From the NCBI GenBank assembly GCA_964511405.1, contig CAZEFK010000178.1, positions 1-15,112 on the forward strand: a DNA stretch of 15,112 nucleotides, read 5' to 3'. This document shows positions 7,104 to 13,660 of the stretch, piece after piece. The stretch's first letter is position 1, and each line of letters begins with the position of its first letter. The notes under the pieces are model-generated. The model was not told the origin of the DNA and ran no database searches. It worked only from the letters and a program-made list of their open reading frames with translations. Source of the DNA: CAZEFK01 sp964511405. GTDB lineage: Bacteria; Pseudomonadota; Alphaproteobacteria; Elsterales; Elsteraceae. The position numbers were made by a program, and so were the translations under genes.

Positions 7104-7114
7104 GCAACGGTTGC
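7104..7114. promoter_or_regulatory. Dyad GCAAC-G-GTTGC in the ctrA/fliI spacer
   Basis: A perfect 5-bp inverted repeat around one central G, flanked by shorter partial matches (AGTGC at 7097-7101, GCACT at 7113-7117). It lies between the ctrA leader and the CtrA box. It could be an operator, but I recognise no specific regulator. Confidence 0.25.
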
Positions 7115-7142
7115 ACTGCGGGGATGCGGCGTCCTGTTGCTG

Positions 7143-7158
7143 TTAACCGAGATTTAAC
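7143..7158 (+). promoter_or_regulatory. CtrA-binding box (TTAA-N7-TTAAC) upstream of fliI
   Basis: TTAACCGAGATTTAAC matches the Caulobacter full CtrA site TTAA-N7-TTAAC at every fixed base, including the terminal C, in the plus (fliI) orientation. It lies 60 bases before the fliI start, in the 202-base ctrA/fliI divergent spacer of a GC-rich genome, where two spaced TTAA words are unlikely by chance. Binding is inferred, not shown. Confidence 0.8.
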
Positions 7159-7218
7159 TGTCACGGCCCCACCCTGCGCGCGGGCCGGCTTCGGGCCTCC
7201 GGCGAGTGGGCGTGGCCG

Positions 7219-8547
7219 ATGCTCATCGATCACTTGGTCAACGACATCGGGCGCATGCCCGATCACGTGCTCCATGGCCGGATCACCGGCGTGCTGGGCA
7301 TGATGGCCGAGATCGGCGGCGTCCAGCGGGCGCTGTCGGTGGGCGACCGGGTAACCATCCTGGCTCGCGGCAACCGGCGCGTACCGGCCGAAATCGTCGG
7401 CTTCCGGGCCGAGCGTGCGGTCGCGATGCCGTTCGGCACGCTCGAAGGGGTCGGCCTTGGCTGCAAGGCCGAGATCGCCCAGACCGATCCCGTCATCTAT
7501 CCCGAGGAAAGCTGGCTCGGCCGGGTGATCGGCGGCATGGGCGAGCCACTGGACGGCCGCGGCGCGCTCCTGACCGGGGCCGTCGCCTATCCGATCCGCA
7601 ATGCGCCGCCGCCGGCGCACAGCCGCCGCCGGGTGGCGGGCAAGCTCGACCTCGGGGTGCGGGCGCTCAACACCTACCTCACCTGCTGCCGTGGCCAGCG
7701 CATGGGCATCTTCGCCGGCTCCGGCGTCGGCAAGTCGGTGCTTCTGTCGATGATCGCGCGCTACACCGAGGCCGATGTCTCGGTGATCGGCCTGATCGGC
7801 GAGCGCGGCCGCGAGGTCCAGGACTTCATCCATGACGACCTGGGGCCGGAAGGTCTGAAGCGCAGCGTGATCGTGGTCGCGACCTCGGACCAGCCGCCGC
7901 TGGTGCGCCGCCAGGCGGCCTATCTGACGCTGGCCATCGCCGAATTCTTCCGTGACCGCGGCCGCCAGGTGCTGTGCCTGATCGACAGCGTAACCCGCTT
8001 CGCCATGGCCCAGCGCGAGATCGGGCTGTCGGCCGGCGAGCCGCCGGCGAGCAAGGGCTATACGCCGACTGTGTTCGCCGAACTGCCGCGCCTGCTGGAG
8101 CGCGCCGGGCCCGGCATCGGCGCCGGCTCGATCACCGGGCTGTTCACGGTGCTCGTCGAGGGCGACGACATGAACGAGCCGATCTCCGACGCGGTGCGCG
8201 GCATCCTGGACGGCCACATCGTCCTGGAGCGGGCGATCGCCGAGCGTGGCCGCTATCCGGCGGTCAATGTCCTGCGCTCGATCTCGCGCACCATGCCGGG
8301 CTGCAACACCGACGAGGAGAACCAGCTGGTCGGCCACTCGCGGCAGATGCTTGCCGCCTATGAAGACATGGCCGAGATGATCCGGCTGGGCGCCTATCGC
8401 CCGGGCAGCGACGCCCGGACCGATGAGGCCATCCGCTATTATCCCGCGCTTGAGCGGTTCTTGTCTCAAGGCAAGAATGAGCCTTCCACCCTGGCCGAAG
8501 GGTATGCGACGCTTCATCAGATCATGGCCAGCGGGGGTACCGTATGA
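7219..8547 (+). CDS. fliI: Flagellum-specific export ATPase FliI
   Basis: FliI is the hexameric ATPase of the flagellar type III export apparatus and works at the cytoplasmic face with FliH and FliJ. The 442-residue length is normal. An N-terminal beta-barrel part (about 1-90) is followed by the ATPase core with Walker A GSGVGKS (167-173, Lys172), GERGRE near 194-199, Walker B LCLIDS (Asp256), and the family segment SKGYTPTVFAELPRLLERAG after it. The C-terminal part ends in QGKNEPS and a helix. The start at ATG 7219 fits family N-termini; the upstream GAGTGGG (7204-7210) is a modest ribosome binding site. The CtrA box at 7143-7158 suggests direct CtrA control. The stop overlaps fliJ by 4 bases. 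fliH is not in the window. Confidence 0.95.
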   Translation: MLIDHLVNDIGRMPDHVLHGRITGVLGMMAEIGGVQRALSVGDRVTILARGNRRVPAEIVGFRAERAVAMPFGTLEGVGLGCKAEIAQTDPVIYPEESWLGRVIGGMGEPLDGRGALLTGAVAYPIRNAPPPAHSRRRVAGKLDLGVRALNTYLTCCRGQRMGIFAGSGVGKSVLLSMIARYTEADVSVIGLIGERGREVQDFIHDDLGPEGLKRSVIVVATSDQPPLVRRQAAYLTLAIAEFFRDRGRQVLCLIDSVTRFAMAQREIGLSAGEPPASKGYTPTVFAELPRLLERAGPGIGAGSITGLFTVLVEGDDMNEPISDAVRGILDGHIVLERAIAERGRYPAVNVLRSISRTMPGCNTDEENQLVGHSRQMLAAYEDMAEMIRLGAYRPGSDARTDEAIRYYPALERFLSQGKNEPSTLAEGYATLHQIMASGGTV

Positions 8548-8972
8548 AGGGGCTGCCCACCCTGATCCGGCTCAGGACTTACGAGCTCGAAGAGAAGCGG
8601 CGCAAGCTGGCCGACCTGGAGGGGCTGAAGGCCCAGCTGATCGAAGCGATCGCCCGCATCGACGACGACGTCAGGCTCGAGCAGCAGGTGGCCGGCAGCG
8701 ACAGCTCGATCTCGTTCGCCTATGCGCCGTTCGCCGCCGCGGCGATCGAGCGTCGGCGCACCCTGGTGGCGTCGGCGGAGAACGTCCAGAGCCAGATCGA
8801 GGCGGCTGCGGCCGAGGTGACCAGCGCCTATCAGGAGCTGAAGAAATACGAGGTCGCCCACTCCAACCGGCAGCGCCGTCTGCGGCTGGACCGCAATCGC
8901 CGTGAGCAGGTGACCCTGGACGACATCGCCATCGAGAACCACCGGCGCGAACGGCGCCCACCGGGTAGCTGA
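8544..8972 (+). CDS. fliJ: Flagellar export protein FliJ
   Basis: FliJ is a small helical protein that contacts the FliI ring and FlhA and recycles export chaperones. The 142-residue product is near the usual length (about 147) and is almost wholly charged/heptad-like helix (RLRTYELEEKRRKLADLEG at the N-terminus, QSQIEAAAAEVTSAYQELKK in the middle), consistent with the known antiparallel coiled coil. Sequence conservation is weak in this family, so the call rests on length, coiled-coil character and the ATGA overlap with fliI. Confidence 0.88.
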   Translation: MKGLPTLIRLRTYELEEKRRKLADLEGLKAQLIEAIARIDDDVRLEQQVAGSDSSISFAYAPFAAAAIERRRTLVASAENVQSQIEAAAAEVTSAYQELKKYEVAHSNRQRRLRLDRNRREQVTLDDIAIENHRRERRPPGS

Positions 8973-8997
8973 CCCCCTGTCTCAAGGAAAGGGCGTC

Positions 8998-9022
8998 GGC
9001 GGCCCCGCCGGGCGGGGCCGCC
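8998..9022. terminator. GC-rich hairpin between fliJ and the YjfB-like gene
   Basis: GGCGGCCCCG (8998-9007) pairs perfectly with CGGGGCCGCC (9013-9022) around a 5-base loop. It lies between convergent ends of fliJ (plus) and the small minus-strand gene. No T tract follows on either strand, so it is a terminator-like stem rather than a classical intrinsic terminator. Confidence 0.55.
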
Positions 9023-9033
9023 GCATCAGGGCA

Positions 9034-9219
9034 TCAGGCCGTGCGATTGACCTGGGTGCCGCGGCTGCCGTCGGCCGCGGGGGCCCCTGGCGCCACCTGG
9101 GCGGGCTGGAACAGCTGCAGGACCGATGCCTGCTCCTGCTTGACCGAATTGAACGCCGCCACGGCCAACTCGGCAGCGGGCGAGGACGACAGGTCGAGAT
9201 TGGGGGCGGCGATCGTCAT
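9034..9219 (-). CDS. YjfB-like putative motility protein
   Basis: A 61-residue product with a short polar N-terminus, an Ala-rich helix (SPAAELAVAAFNSVKQEQAS, about 13-32), a Leu/Gln stretch, a Pro/Ala/Gly linker and the tail GTQVNRTA. This layout (one amphipathic helix, a flexible linker, a final G-x-x-(V/I)-N/D-x-x-A) resembles YjfB-type putative motility proteins, whose biochemical role is unknown. The start is supported by GAGGAGT (9227-9233 on the minus strand) 7 bases upstream. It lies downstream of the FliK-like gene on the same strand after 119 bases with several hairpins, so it may be co-transcribed or have its own promoter. The family call is from pattern memory and could be wrong; that it is a gene is more certain. 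Confidence 0.6.
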   Translation of the reverse strand: MTIAAPNLDLSSSPAAELAVAAFNSVKQEQASVLQLFQPAQVAPGAPAADGSRGTQVNRTA

Positions 9220-9226
9220 GAAGACA

Positions 9227-9233
9227 ACTCCTC
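9227..9233 (-). promoter_or_regulatory. Strong ribosome binding site of the YjfB-like gene
   Basis: On the minus strand GAGGAGT lies 7 bases before ATG 9219. It supports translation of this very short gene and its start. Confidence 0.65.
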
Positions 9234-9276
9234 GGTCTGGTTTTAGACCTGCCGGGTCCGGCAGTCCCGCTCGGGA
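9234..9276 (-). other. Cluster of three small hairpins upstream of the YjfB-like gene
   Basis: Three adjacent inverted repeats: GGTCT/AGACC (9234-9238 and 9245-9249), CTGCCGG/CCGGCAG (9249-9255 and 9258-9264) and TCCCG/CGGGA (9265-9269 and 9272-9276). They lie between the FliK-like gene and the ribosome binding site of the small gene. They could form a processing or decay barrier, a weak terminator or a structured leader; no T tract is seen. Confidence 0.4.
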
Positions 9277-9338
9277 GTCTAGCGGCCGGCGGTTAACGCA
9301 TCATGTCGCGATTGGGGCCGGGCTGGCTGTGCCGGCCG

Positions 9339-11705
9339 TCACACCAGGATGCCGCCCTTCTCGGTCTTGTTGGTCGGCAGCTTCAGGGGCGGCGCGACCT
9401 GGTACATGAGGCTGCCAGCGACGCCGCGCGCCGACGTGGCCTGCAGGAAGATGTCGCGCATCTCGCTGACGACCGTATCGGGCAGCCGGTCGGGCGAGCG
9501 GATCACCACGTCGAACCGCGGGGGCTTGGCCAGCCCGTCGATCTGGATCGGACCGAGCTTCGACAGCGCCAGATCCAGGAGGAAGCGGGTGCCGCCGCTG
9601 GCCGCCGCGCCTGGGTCGGTCTCGTCGGCGTCGTCCCGGTGCACATAGAGGCGGATCGGCTCGACCACATAGCCATTGACGATTGGCAGAGTGTAGGTCC
9701 GCCAGTCGCCGGCGATGCGCTCGCGGCCGCGGCCCAGATTGGTCAGTTCGCGGGTAACCTCGCTGCCCAGCCGCCGGCGCCCGGTGCGGTCGAGCTCGCG
9801 CTTGGCCCCGTCGCCGATAAGAGCGCTGAGCGTGCCGTAGCGCGCGGCGGCGACCAGGTTGATCAGCTCGGCCGCCAGCCGCGGGCCCGGCTTGGGCAGC
9901 GCCGCCAGAATGGCCGTCTGGGCGGCCGGCGTCAGGTTGGGGATCTGCTCGATCAGGCGAGTCAGCGCCGGCAGCACCCCCAATATCGGCGACATCGGCC
10001 CGGCGTGCTGGACCCGCCGCGCGGCCGTGACCGCGACTTGCAGCTCGAGGCCCACGGGCAAGCTGGGCCCGTCGATGGCCACGGCTGCGCCGCCGAGCAA
10101 GGCGATCGCCTGGCCGACCGGGTTGGTCGCGATGACCCGGGCGATGATCGTGGGCGCGGTGCCCGTGGCGGTCGCCGAGGCGCCGGCCGTCGGCTCCGCC
10201 GGCTCTGAGCCGGCTTCGGTCGGCGCGACGGCCGCGGTGACCGCCGGGCCGCCGGGCATCTGCTGGCTTACGACATGCAGCGTGATCTGGTCGCCGCGCT
10301 GGCTGTCGGCGAGTGGGCCGAGGGTGTTGGGAGGGGCGCCACGAACGACCGTGGCATCCAGGCCGTGGCCGGCGACCAGCGGTGGCTCCCCCACCGACGC
10401 CGCGGTGTCCGGGGCACTCTCCAGCACCACGGTCGGATTGGTCGCGGCATCGCGGACCGAGATCAGCAGCTCCTGGCCGGGCCGCAAGATCGCCGGGGAT
10501 TGGAAGGCCAGCGTACCCTGGGGCAGCGACAGCACGGTCACGCCCTCCGGCGACTGGCCGAGCACGAGCCCTTCGATCGGCTCTTCGCCGAGCGCACTGA
10601 CGAAGCGCGGAATGTCGTAGAGCGCACCGGGCGCCAGACGCGGCGTCGCCGCGAACGGGCCGCTGGTGAAGCCGCCCGCTGCGACGGCGGCGGCGGTCGC
10701 GGCGATCACCGTGGCCGTCGTGGGCCGACCCGCAGCGCCCGCGGCCGAGCGCGACGGCGCCGAAGCCGGGGCGGTCGGCCGAAGGATCGGCGCGGCGGTC
10801 GCGGCCACAGTCGCCGTGATGGCCGGAGCGGCCGCGATCTGCTGGGCGACTGCTGCCGGCGTCGGCGCCGCTCCTCCGACGGGCAGGCCCGCCAGCAAAT
10901 TGCCGGGTAGGGGCGGCGGTTGGGGGGCGGCCGGCGCGCCCGCGGGCGGCATCGGCACCGCGCTGATCGGCGTCGGCGCCGGGATCGTCGCCCGCGGCGG
11001 CGGGATCACCGGGACCGCAGCGGCCGGCGCCGCGGCGAGCGGTGGCGTCGTCAGCGGGGCCGAAGCTGTGGCGCCGCCGAGGGGCGAGGTTGTCAGGGAC
11101 GCCGCCGCGGTCGGGACCGAGAGCACTGCCGTGGGCTGACCAGCTGCGGCCGGAGCGCTACCGGGGCCGGCGGCGGTGCCGGCTGCGGTGGCGGTGCCGG
11201 GTGGTGCGGCCGTCGCGCCCGGCTGCGGCTGGCCGCTCGGCAGCGCCCCGGATTGGGGTGCGGCAGCTTGACCCGGCCCGGACTGACCGGGGCCGGCTTG
11301 GCCCGGTTCCGGTTGCCCCGGTGCCGATTGTCCCTGTCCCGATTGCCCCTGTCCTGATTGCCCCTGTCCGGCCCGGCCTTGCCCTCCTTGGTCCGGGCCG
11401 GTTCGGACCTGCGCGACCTGATCTTGGCTGGCTTGACCCTGTGCGGTCTGACCTGTGCCGGGCTGCGACGCACCTGGTTGCGTGGCGGCCTGGCCGGTAC
11501 CGTTGTCGGTGGCCGCCGGTGCCGTCTCGCCGGCGGCCTGCTCCGATGCGGCCAGGGTCGTCGCCAGATCGCTCGTTGGCGTGCTGCGGGCGGGGATTGC
11601 CGGCGTTGGGGGGGCCTGGGCTGGCGGCGCCGGCGGCGGGGCCTCGCCGGGCGTCGGCGCGGGTGTTGCCGGCGTCCGGAGCGAGGGAGGGACGATGGTG
11701 ACCAT
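9339..11705 (-). CDS. FliK-like flagellar hook-length control protein
   Basis: A 788-residue product whose first roughly 350 residues are low-complexity Pro/Ala/Gly/Gln/Thr with a Gly-Gln-rich stretch. The rest is better folded: FVSALGEEPIEGLVLG near 370, then helices, and a C-terminal part (about 640-775) with YTLPIVNGYVVEPIRLYVHR and RFLLDLALSKLGPIQIDGL. The latter resembles the FliK C-terminal pattern, in which an LG(x)(v/i)(x)(v/i) strand precedes an Arg/Leu helix. FliK is exported, measures the hook and triggers the export switch; a long unstructured N-terminus followed by a compact C-terminus fits this. ATG 11705 lies 3 bases after the flhG stop with no clear ribosome binding site, so translation is probably coupled to flhG. 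The position beside flhA-flhF-flhG supports a flagellar role. The FliK identity is inferred. Confidence 0.65.
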   Translation of the reverse strand: MVTIVPPSLRTPATPAPTPGEAPPPAPPAQAPPTPAIPARSTPTSDLATTLAASEQAAGETAPAATDNGTGQAATQPGASQPGTGQTAQGQASQDQVAQVRTGPDQGGQGRAGQGQSGQGQSGQGQSAPGQPEPGQAGPGQSGPGQAAAPQSGALPSGQPQPGATAAPPGTATAAGTAAGPGSAPAAAGQPTAVLSVPTAAASLTTSPLGGATASAPLTTPPLAAAPAAAVPVIPPPRATIPAPTPISAVPMPPAGAPAAPQPPPLPGNLLAGLPVGGAAPTPAAVAQQIAAAPAITATVAATAAPILRPTAPASAPSRSAAGAAGRPTTATVIAATAAAVAAGGFTSGPFAATPRLAPGALYDIPRFVSALGEEPIEGLVLGQSPEGVTVLSLPQGTLAFQSPAILRPGQELLISVRDAATNPTVVLESAPDTAASVGEPPLVAGHGLDATVVRGAPPNTLGPLADSQRGDQITLHVVSQQMPGGPAVTAAVAPTEAGSEPAEPTAGASATATGTAPTIIARVIATNPVGQAIALLGGAAVAIDGPSLPVGLELQVAVTAARRVQHAGPMSPILGVLPALTRLIEQIPNLTPAAQTAILAALPKPGPRLAAELINLVAAARYGTLSALIGDGAKRELDRTGRRRLGSEVTRELTNLGRGRERIAGDWRTYTLPIVNGYVVEPIRLYVHRDDADETDPGAAASGGTRFLLDLALSKLGPIQIDGLAKPPRFDVVIRSPDRLPDTVVSEMRDIFLQATSARGVAGSLMYQVAPPLKLPTNKTEKGGILV
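11326..11370 (-). repeat. Three tandem 15-bp units in the FliK-like gene
   Basis: GATTGTCCCTGTCCC, GATTGCCCCTGTCCT and GATTGCCCCTGTCCG follow each other head to tail (11326-11340, 11341-11355, 11356-11370). On the coding strand they encode a Gly-Gln-Ser-Gly-Gln type pentapeptide. More degenerate copies with the same period flank them on both sides (for example 11311-11325). Confidence 0.8.
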
Positions 11706-11708
11706 TGG

Positions 11709-12539
11709 CTAGGCGGGGGTCACCGGCGATGGCGGCAGGAGCTTGGCGGCGATGGCCTCGATGTCCATGGCGGCGTCGGCATTCGGAAACCGGGTCAGCA
11801 GTGGCGTCTGGGCCCGGATGCTCTCGATCACCTTGCGGTCGCGGCGGATGGTGCCGGCGAGCGGCGGCGAGAAGCGCAGGAAGCTTTCGCAGGCCTTGAG
11901 CAGGGTGGCATAGGTCCGCTCGCCCTCGGCGGTCGACTTGGCCTGGTTGACGACGATGCGCAGGTCGGCGCCGGGATCGTCGCTGATAGTGACCTTGATG
12001 AAGGCGTAGGCATCGGTCAGCGAGGTCGGCTCGGCGGTGATGACCACCAGGCGGATCGCCGCGTGGCTGGCCAGTTGGCGCACCATGCGGTCGACGCCGG
12101 CGCCGAGGTCCATGATCACCAGGTCGTAGGTGCGCGCCAGGCTGGCCAGATCGCTGCCGAGGATCGCCAGCCGGCTTGGCGCCAGGGCCGCCAGACTGCC
12201 GGTGCCCGACCGGCCGGCGATCACGTCGAAGCCGCCGGGCGGAAAGGCGGTCTTGGCCTGGGTCAGGGTGATCCGACCGGCAATCACGCCGCCCAAGTCG
12301 CGGTTCGGCATCAGCCCTAGCTGCACGTCGACATTAGCCAGCCCCAGGTCGCCGTCGAACAGCAGCGTGCGCTGGCCGGCCAGCGCCAGGGCATGGGTCA
12401 GCGTGACCGCGAAGAAGGTCTTGCCGACGCCCCCCTTGCCCGAGGCCACGGCGATCACGTTCTGGGCGCGCAAGGTCGGCGGCGACGGCGTTCCCCGGCC
12501 GGGCGTATCGACGGTGAGCATCGGGATTTGATTGCTCAT
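11709..12539 (-). CDS. flhG: Flagellar number regulator FlhG (MinD/ParA-type ATPase)
   Basis: FlhG (FleN, YlxH) is a MinD-like ATPase that, with FlhF, limits flagellar number and position. The 276-residue product has the deviant Walker A KGGVGKT (35-41), GDLGLANVDVQLGL just after (about 63-76), and DLVIMDLGAGVD (about 139-150), all typical of FlhG rather than ParA or MinD. The N-terminal extension (1-27) is Pro/Gly-rich and shows no clear DQAxxLR motif, the FlhF-activating element of many FlhG proteins; only a short TLRAQ remains. Its ATG overlaps the flhF stop by 4 bases, and the neighbours flhA and flhF settle the assignment over a division or partition protein. Confidence 0.92.
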   Translation of the reverse strand: MSNQIPMLTVDTPGRGTPSPPTLRAQNVIAVASGKGGVGKTFFAVTLTHALALAGQRTLLFDGDLGLANVDVQLGLMPNRDLGGVIAGRITLTQAKTAFPPGGFDVIAGRSGTGSLAALAPSRLAILGSDLASLARTYDLVIMDLGAGVDRMVRQLASHAAIRLVVITAEPTSLTDAYAFIKVTISDDPGADLRIVVNQAKSTAEGERTYATLLKACESFLRFSPPLAGTIRRDRKVIESIRAQTPLLTRFPNADAAMDIEAIAAKLLPPSPVTPA

Positions 12540-13561
12540 AGCTTCGAAGCCTCGAACTGCGCGATCACGCTGGTCGCGGGGGGGATTTCCGGCAGCAACA
12601 GTCGAGCCAGCGACACGGGATTGATGGGGCTCAGCCCCTCAGCGACGTGCGGCGTGACGCTCAGATCGCAGAACTGAAGCTTGGCGATATCGGCCGCCAC
12701 CAGGATGCTTCCCAGCCGGCGGGCGGCATCCAGACGGGTGATCAGCAGCCTCTGTGCTCCCACGGATTTGAATGCCCGGGCGATCTCCGCCGCCTCCTCG
12801 CAATCATAGCCCGCGGGCAGCACCAGCGTCACGATCGTGTCGAGCGGATCGAGCAGGTTGGCCAGATCGCGCATTTCGCCGGCATCGAACGGATTGGTGC
12901 CCGCGGTGTCGATGAAGGTCAGGGCGTCGGGCTGCGCCACCTGGGCCGCCGACAGGGCGTCGACCAGGCTGTCGGCATCGAGGGCGGTCTGCAGATCGAT
13001 GTCGAGCACCCGTGTGAACGCTTGCAACTGGTCGATGCCGCCCGCCCGCATGGTGTCGGTCGTGATGACGCTGACCCGCTGGTTCGACAGCACCGCCCGC
13101 GCCGCGAGCTTCGCGGTGGTTACGGTCTTGCCCGATCCCGGCGGGCCGACCAGCGTCACCGGCTTGTCGATCTGCCGCTCGGGCAGCGGCCGGAACGTGT
13201 AGAGCGTGTCGAGGGCGGCCGCGAGGGTCATGATCGGGGCGTCGACGGCCAGCGCCTGGGCCGCCCGTGCCAGCCGCTCGGCCAGCGGCGCTGCCGCGTG
13301 CAGCAGCCGCTCCGCGAGCGGCGCGGGGGTGCCGTGGCGATCCAGGGCGTCGGCGATCGCCTCGATGGCGTCGAGCGGCTCGTCGACCGCCGGCAGGGGA
13401 TCGTCGTCGGGGCCGTTGCCCTCGACCGCCGCCGTGACGCGGATGCTGCGGCCGTTCTCGCTCTTCTGGCTGGCGATGATCACCGCCCCGTCGCCGAGTT
13501 CGGCACGAACCATCCGGATCGCGTCCGGCATGGAGTCGGCGGTGAAGCATTTCATCCGCAT
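12536..13561 (-). CDS. flhF: Flagellar SRP-type GTPase FlhF
   Basis: FlhF is a signal-recognition-particle-family GTPase that recruits early flagellar parts to the chosen site, often the pole. The 341-residue product has the conserved FlhF start (MRMKCFTADSMPDAIRMVRAE), an Asp/Pro/Ala linker, an N-domain, and the G-domain with P-loop GPPGSGKT (139-146), DTAG (218-221) and TRLDAARRLG in place of the classical TKLD motif. I chose ATG 13561 because AGGTGG (13568-13573) lies 6 bases upstream and MRMK matches family N-termini. A further 25 residues in frame (from a TTG at 13636) are Arg/Pro/Gly-rich and not FlhF-like. It is 99 bases after flhA and overlaps flhG. Confidence 0.92.
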   Translation of the reverse strand: MRMKCFTADSMPDAIRMVRAELGDGAVIIASQKSENGRSIRVTAAVEGNGPDDDPLPAVDEPLDAIEAIADALDRHGTPAPLAERLLHAAAPLAERLARAAQALAVDAPIMTLAAALDTLYTFRPLPERQIDKPVTLVGPPGSGKTVTTAKLAARAVLSNQRVSVITTDTMRAGGIDQLQAFTRVLDIDLQTALDADSLVDALSAAQVAQPDALTFIDTAGTNPFDAGEMRDLANLLDPLDTIVTLVLPAGYDCEEAAEIARAFKSVGAQRLLITRLDAARRLGSILVAADIAKLQFCDLSVTPHVAEGLSPINPVSLARLLLPEIPPATSVIAQFEASKL

Positions 13562-13567
13562 CGGCGG

Positions 13568-13573
13568 CCACCT
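13568..13573 (-). promoter_or_regulatory. Ribosome binding site deciding the flhF start
   Basis: AGGTGG on the minus strand, 6 bases before ATG 13561. It favours this start over the longer in-frame extension. Confidence 0.6.
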
Positions 13574-13660
13574 GCCTCGGCCTGCGCCTGGCCGTCCGCT
13601 TTCACCTGATCCTGGTCGACGCGTTCGCCGGCGCAACCCATGTCGATACTGCCACCTTCC

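Noticed and set aside
7072..8517. 481-codon open frame on the minus strand opposite fliI
   Set aside because: The plus strand has full Walker motifs of FliI; the antisense product has no family features.
9291..9298. TTAA at 9293-9296 as a CtrA box for the YjfB-like gene
   Set aside because: Only one half-site is present; no TTAA lies seven bases away on either side.
11709..12539. Division-site MinD or partition protein ParA
   Set aside because: The 4-base overlap with flhF and the FlhG-style GDLGLANVD segment point to FlhG; no minC, minE or parB is nearby.
11358..13609. Two 320-codon plus-strand frames opposite the FliK-like gene/flhG and flhF
   Set aside because: They are GC-driven shadows; the minus strand carries the P-loop proteins with correct starts and overlaps.
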